17,069 nt of DNA from JAAAOZ01 sp964496595 (lineage in GTDB: Bacteria > Chloroflexota > Anaerolineae > B4-G1 > SLSP01): positions 1-17,069 of the forward strand of contig CAZCAI010000111.1 of the NCBI GenBank assembly GCA_964496595.1, read 5' to 3'. Position 1 is the first letter of the stretch; every line of letters begins with the position of its first letter. Below, one piece after another: positions 14,739-17,069 of the stretch. The notes under the pieces were generated by a model that ran no database searches, was not told the DNA's origin, and was given only the letters and a program-made list of their open reading frames with translations. Both the position numbers and the translations under genes were made by a program.

Positions 14739-14778
14739 TGGACAAATAGGCGAATGGGCGAATGGGCGAATTGACGGA
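14739..14778. repeat. Degenerate 8-bp tandem repeat upstream of the surface-protein start
   Basis: About five units of TGGGCGAA (plus strand; TTCGCCCA on the coding strand) run from 14739 to 14778. The units at 14755 and 14763 are identical and the others differ by one to three or more bases. The array lies just upstream of the ribosome site of the surface-protein gene. Confidence 0.6.
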
Positions 14779-14821
14779 TACAGGTCATTAATAGGCACGG
14801 CGGTTAAAACTATCTTTACGA

Positions 14822-14839
14822 AGCCGCCCTTCGGCGGCT
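14822..14839. repeat. Short GC hairpin AGCCGCC-CTTC-GGCGGCT
   Basis: A perfect 7-bp stem closes a CTTC tetraloop, followed on the plus strand by TAGGCTCTTTT. It resembles an intrinsic terminator for plus-strand transcription, but no plus-strand gene precedes it. It more likely belongs to the repeat cluster that follows. Confidence 0.4.
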
Positions 14840-15061
14840 AGGCTCTTTTGAAATTTACCGGCTACGCCCGAAGTCAAAACCCAGAGTCGGCGAAGGCCGA
14901 CTTCGTAGGCGTGGCCGCGACTTCAGTCGCCGGGCTGCTTCTCCCCTATTACCGGTTTATTTTCTTAATCTTCACTAACGCGCTTTGGATATCAGCCGAG
15001 GGTTTCAACCATCGGCGCGGCGCAGTGGCGAATACTCTGTGATAGTAACGACATTGTAATG
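14840..15061. other. Repeat-rich intergenic stretch without a convincing gene
   Basis: Two further small hairpins are seen: AGTCGGC-GAAG-GCCGACT (14885-14902) and GCGACT-TC-AGTCGC (14917-14930), separated by CGTAGGCGTGG. This style is common to REP-like families found between genes. The remainder to 15061 is AT-richer with no structure recognised. A 77-codon minus-strand frame (14949-15182) passes through but is not supported as a gene. Confidence 0.5.
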
Positions 15062-15174
15062 AAAAAAGGCCGCTGCGCAAATAGTTGATCCAGGACAGAT
15101 CTTTGTGATTTTGCCGGGTGACCCTCTCAATAGCCCTAAAAGCATCGCTTTTCAAGAACGATAGCGGCTTTTTT
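15062..15174. repeat. Spaced inverted repeat AAAAAAG(G)CCGCT ... AGCGGCTTTTTT
   Basis: The arms 15062-15074 and 15163-15174 are reverse complements except for one extra G, with 88 bases between them. Inside, AAAAGC-ATC-GCTTTT (around 15137-15151) is another perfect hairpin. Each arm ends in a homopolymer run of six, so the outer boundaries look like the ends of a small mobile or RNA-forming element. No target-site duplication was identified. Confidence 0.4.
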
Positions 15175-15180
15175 GTACAC

Positions 15181-15204
15181 AAAAAGCCCCCCTCGCGGGG
15201 GGCT
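15181..15204 (-). terminator. Intrinsic terminator of the ABC-2 exporter operon
   Basis: On the minus strand AGCCCCCC-GCGA-GGGGGGCT forms a perfect 8-bp GC stem followed by a T-run (TTTT before GTG). It begins 26 bases past the permease stop at 15231. Confidence 0.92.
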
Positions 15205-15230
15205 GTGAGTGAGATGAAAAAAGCAGTTGG

Positions 15231-16037
15231 TTACAAAATCATGCTCACCAGATACGGCGCGAACGCGATCAGGGCCATCAGCGGATGCCCCCGGCGGGTC
15301 TGGTTGCGGCTGTCCCAATTGAAGAGATAGATCGCCAGACCGAAGGCGAGCAGGCCGCTGGTCAGCAGCACGAGGATGGAGGTGGTGGGCGCGAAGGCGG
15401 TTATTTTGTCATAGGCCAGCCCTTCGAGCGCTTGCATCGCGTGGGTGGTGGGCAGCAGGGCGGAGAAGCGCTGCACAGACTCTGGCAGGAAATCCAGCGG
15501 CACCATCATCCCGCCGATGAGCATCGAGGGGAGGAAGATGAGCTGTGAGAGCAAGGTGGTGGCGCGGGTGTTCGCGGCGACGACGCCGATGAGCGCGCCC
15601 GCAGCGCTGCACGTGAAGGCCGTCAAGGCGGCGACTCCGGCGAAGGGCAGCCAATGGGTGGGCGCGATGCCTCCGAACAGCGGCGCGGCGGTGAGCGCGA
15701 CCACCATCACGACGATGAGTGCGTGGAACATCGTCGTCAGCACGGGGATGGCGACGATGGACGCGGCGGGGACGCCGTTGATCTTGTAGCTGCGGTAGAT
15801 GCCGGCCTCCCGCGCTTCGACCAGGGGGCTGGGCAAGCCCAGGATCGTGCCGCCCAGGATGACGAAGACGGTCATCGCCGGGAAGAGGGTATCGACAAAG
15901 AAAGGATTGACCTGGGTCATTACCAATCCCATCATCGCGTAGACGCCGAGGGGGAAGAGGTAATTCATAAACAGCAGGGTGGAGTTGCGCAGGCCCGTCT
16001 TGAATTCAAATGTAAAGTGGTTGACAAAAGCGGTCAT
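15231..16037 (-). CDS. ABC-2 type exporter permease
   Basis: The product is 268 residues with about six transmembrane helices (roughly 21-43, 49-69, 94-118, 131-155, 161-184 and 219-240). It forms the membrane channel of an ABC-2 exporter; two copies are expected per complex. The loop EAREAGIYRSYKINGVP (74-90) between the second and third helices is the conserved cytoplasmic coupling segment of this family. The ATG at 16037 has CGGAGG upstream and overlaps the ATPase stop by four bases (ATGA). A hydrophobic C-terminal stretch (252-268) follows the basic segment SRNQTRRGH and may be a seventh helix or re-entrant segment, which is slightly unusual. The ATPase partner is directly upstream. The substrate (drug, lipid, peptide or polysaccharide) is undetermined. 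Confidence 0.94.
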   Translation of the reverse strand: MTAFVNHFTFEFKTGLRNSTLLFMNYLFPLGVYAMMGLVMTQVNPFFVDTLFPAMTVFVILGGTILGLPSPLVEAREAGIYRSYKINGVPAASIVAIPVLTTMFHALIVVMVVALTAAPLFGGIAPTHWLPFAGVAALTAFTCSAAGALIGVVAANTRATTLLSQLIFLPSMLIGGMMVPLDFLPESVQRFSALLPTTHAMQALEGLAYDKITAFAPTTSILVLLTSGLLAFGLAIYLFNWDSRNQTRRGHPLMALIAFAPYLVSMIL

Positions 16038-16951
16038 TGTGACACCTCCGTGGTGATTTCGAGAAAACGTTCTTCTAAGGTGGGACGCTCGACGCGCAGG
16101 TCGATCAGCTTATCGTCGTGCGCGCCGATGTGGTGCAGCAAGGCCGTCACGGTGGGGCCGGGATCGGTGCTGAAGTAGATGGCGTATTCCTCATCCAGCA
16201 GGCGACGGCTGACGCCGGGGAACGCGGCGCCGTTCTGGTGAAGCACCAATTGCTCGGTGCGCACCAAAACCTTGGTGAAGCCCGCGCCTGTCGCCGTGAT
16301 CTCACGCGGCGTGCCGGTGGCGGCGATTTTTCCGCGCAGCAGGATGGCGACGCGGTCGGTCATCTTCTCGGCCTCGGCCATATCGTGGGTCGCCAGGATG
16401 ATAGTCGCGCCAGCGTCTCGCAGCTCCTGCACCAGCGCGTGCAACTCCGCGCGCGATCCAACATCCAGTCCGGCCGTCGGCTCATCTAAAAAGACGACCG
16501 GCGGATTGTGGGCCACGGCCAGCGCCAGCGCTAAGCGTCGCTGCTGCCCCGTGGAAAGCTGCGCGTACGTGCTGTTTTGCTTCGCCTGCAACCCAAGCCG
16601 CTCGATGAGATCGAAGCGCGGCGCCACGCCGTGATAGGCGCAGAAGAAGCGGATGGCCTCGCCGACCTGCATATCGGCGGGCAGGCCGGAGCTTTGCAGT
16701 TGCACGCCGATCAAGTGACGCAGTTTGCGTGCCTGATGCGCGGGGTCCACGCCGAGGATCTCCAGCGCGCCGCCATCGGGCTGACGCAGACCCTCTAAGC
16801 ATTCGAGCGTGCTGGTCTTGCCGGCGCCGTTCGGCCCCAACAGACCGAAGATCTCGCCGCGCCGCACCTCGAAGCTGATGCCGTCCACGGCCACCGTCTC
16901 CCCATAGGTTTTGCGAAAATCGCGAACCTGGATTGCACTGTCATTCATCAT
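16034..16951 (-). CDS. ABC-2 exporter ATP-binding protein, DrrA/CcmA-like
   Basis: The product is 305 residues. It hydrolyses ATP for the adjacent permease. Motifs: Walker A GPNGAGKT (39-46), Q-loop region VQLQSSGLP (83-91), signature LSTGQQRR (132-139; Thr replaces the usual second Gly-side residue, a variant common in this branch), Walker B VVFLDEP (152-158) with Glu157, and His189. The 90-residue C-terminal extension, with VERPTLEERFLEIT near the end, is typical of DrrA-type ATPases. The ATG at 16951 is preferred because AGGAGG lies five bases upstream; the GTG-initiated extension to 16990 would overlap the -10 region. A promoter lies just upstream, and the gene is translationally coupled to the permease. 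Confidence 0.95.
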   Translation of the reverse strand: MMNDSAIQVRDFRKTYGETVAVDGISFEVRRGEIFGLLGPNGAGKTSTLECLEGLRQPDGGALEILGVDPAHQARKLRHLIGVQLQSSGLPADMQVGEAIRFFCAYHGVAPRFDLIERLGLQAKQNSTYAQLSTGQQRRLALALAVAHNPPVVFLDEPTAGLDVGSRAELHALVQELRDAGATIILATHDMAEAEKMTDRVAILLRGKIAATGTPREITATGAGFTKVLVRTEQLVLHQNGAAFPGVSRRLLDEEYAIYFSTDPGPTVTALLHHIGAHDDKLIDLRVERPTLEERFLEITTEVSQ

Positions 16952-16990
16952 TTCGTCCTCCTGAACTTGTGGGTATCCAAATGTGCCCAC

Positions 16991-17019
16991 AGTATAACCG
17001 CTGGCGTCAGCGTTGTCAT
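16991..17019 (-). promoter_or_regulatory. Promoter of the ABC-2 exporter operon
   Basis: On the minus strand ATGACA (17019-17014, 5 of 6 to consensus) and TATACT (16996-16991, 5 of 6) are exactly 17 bases apart. The start would be near 16984, giving a leader of about 33 bases that contains AGGAGG before the ATG at 16951. Confidence 0.75.
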
Positions 17020-17052
17020 CGGTCGTTTGGAGAGTTTTGGCCCTTCCCTTTC

Positions 17053-17063
17053 GTACACTGTAC
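17053..17063. promoter_or_regulatory. Palindrome GTACA-C-TGTAC upstream of the ABC-2 promoter
   Basis: An 11-base perfect dyad is centred about 40 bases upstream of the -35 box. It could be a regulator site for this operon or for a gene beyond the right edge. It is short enough to be chance. Confidence 0.35.
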
Positions 17064-17069
17064 CATCAC

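Noticed and set aside
14739..14778. CRISPR-like array
   Set aside because: Units are 8 bases with no spacers and no cas gene is present; it is a simple tandem repeat.
14949..15182. 77-codon minus-strand frame
   Set aside because: It has no good ribosome site, spans the repeat elements, and its composition looks like translated repeat. A degraded gene cannot be fully excluded.

Overview
The window is 17 kb of GC-rich bacterial chromosome with AT-richer, repeat-laden intergenic gaps. Several features together suggest a Chloroflexota (Anaerolineae-like) bacterium, with moderate confidence: YknXYZ-type ABC exporters with no outer-membrane partner, a large multi-domain GAF/PAS histidine kinase, a formylglycine-generating-enzyme-like (FGE) domain fused to a signalling domain, a membrane-anchored propeller-like surface protein, and an mreB without mreCD. 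This is inferred from protein style only. No rRNA, tRNA, CRISPR array, transposase or phage gene was seen.

Layout. (1) 1-2002, minus strand: a partial aldo/keto reductase that runs off the left edge, preceded by a Gfo/Idh/MocA oxidoreductase. (2) 2171-7075, minus strand: a four-gene exporter operon with two tandem paralogous HlyD/MacA-type adaptors, an ATPase and a FtsX/MacB-fold permease; ATPase and permease overlap by ATGA. Its extended -10 promoter carries a perfect 15-2-15 palindrome over the -10 and predicted start site. (3) 7216-11270, plus strand and divergent: a 941-residue hybrid histidine kinase (DUF433-like, REC, GAF, GAF, PAS, HisKA, HATPase), apparently leaderless, followed by a REC-transmembrane-FGE fusion. 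A strong hairpin terminator ends this pair. (4) 11551-12558, minus strand: a solitary mreB with a good sigma-70-type promoter; a multi-hairpin repeat abuts its stop. (5) 12877-14721, minus strand: a secreted, C-terminally anchored repeat protein. (6) 14722-15230: a repeat-rich gap with no convincing gene. (7) 15231-16951, minus strand: an ABC-2 exporter pair (ATPase and permease) with promoter, ATGA overlap and a textbook terminator.

How the parts may work together. The exporter operon and the two-component pair share one divergent control region of about 140 bp, so they may be functionally linked, although the palindrome looks like the site of a separate repressor not encoded here. The most unusual gene is the REC-TM-FGE protein: its FGE domain appears to lack both copper-binding cysteines, so it is more likely a binding or sensory module than a sulfatase activator. 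The kinase next to it is the obvious phosphodonor. The intergenic gaps hold several distinct hairpin-forming repeat families.
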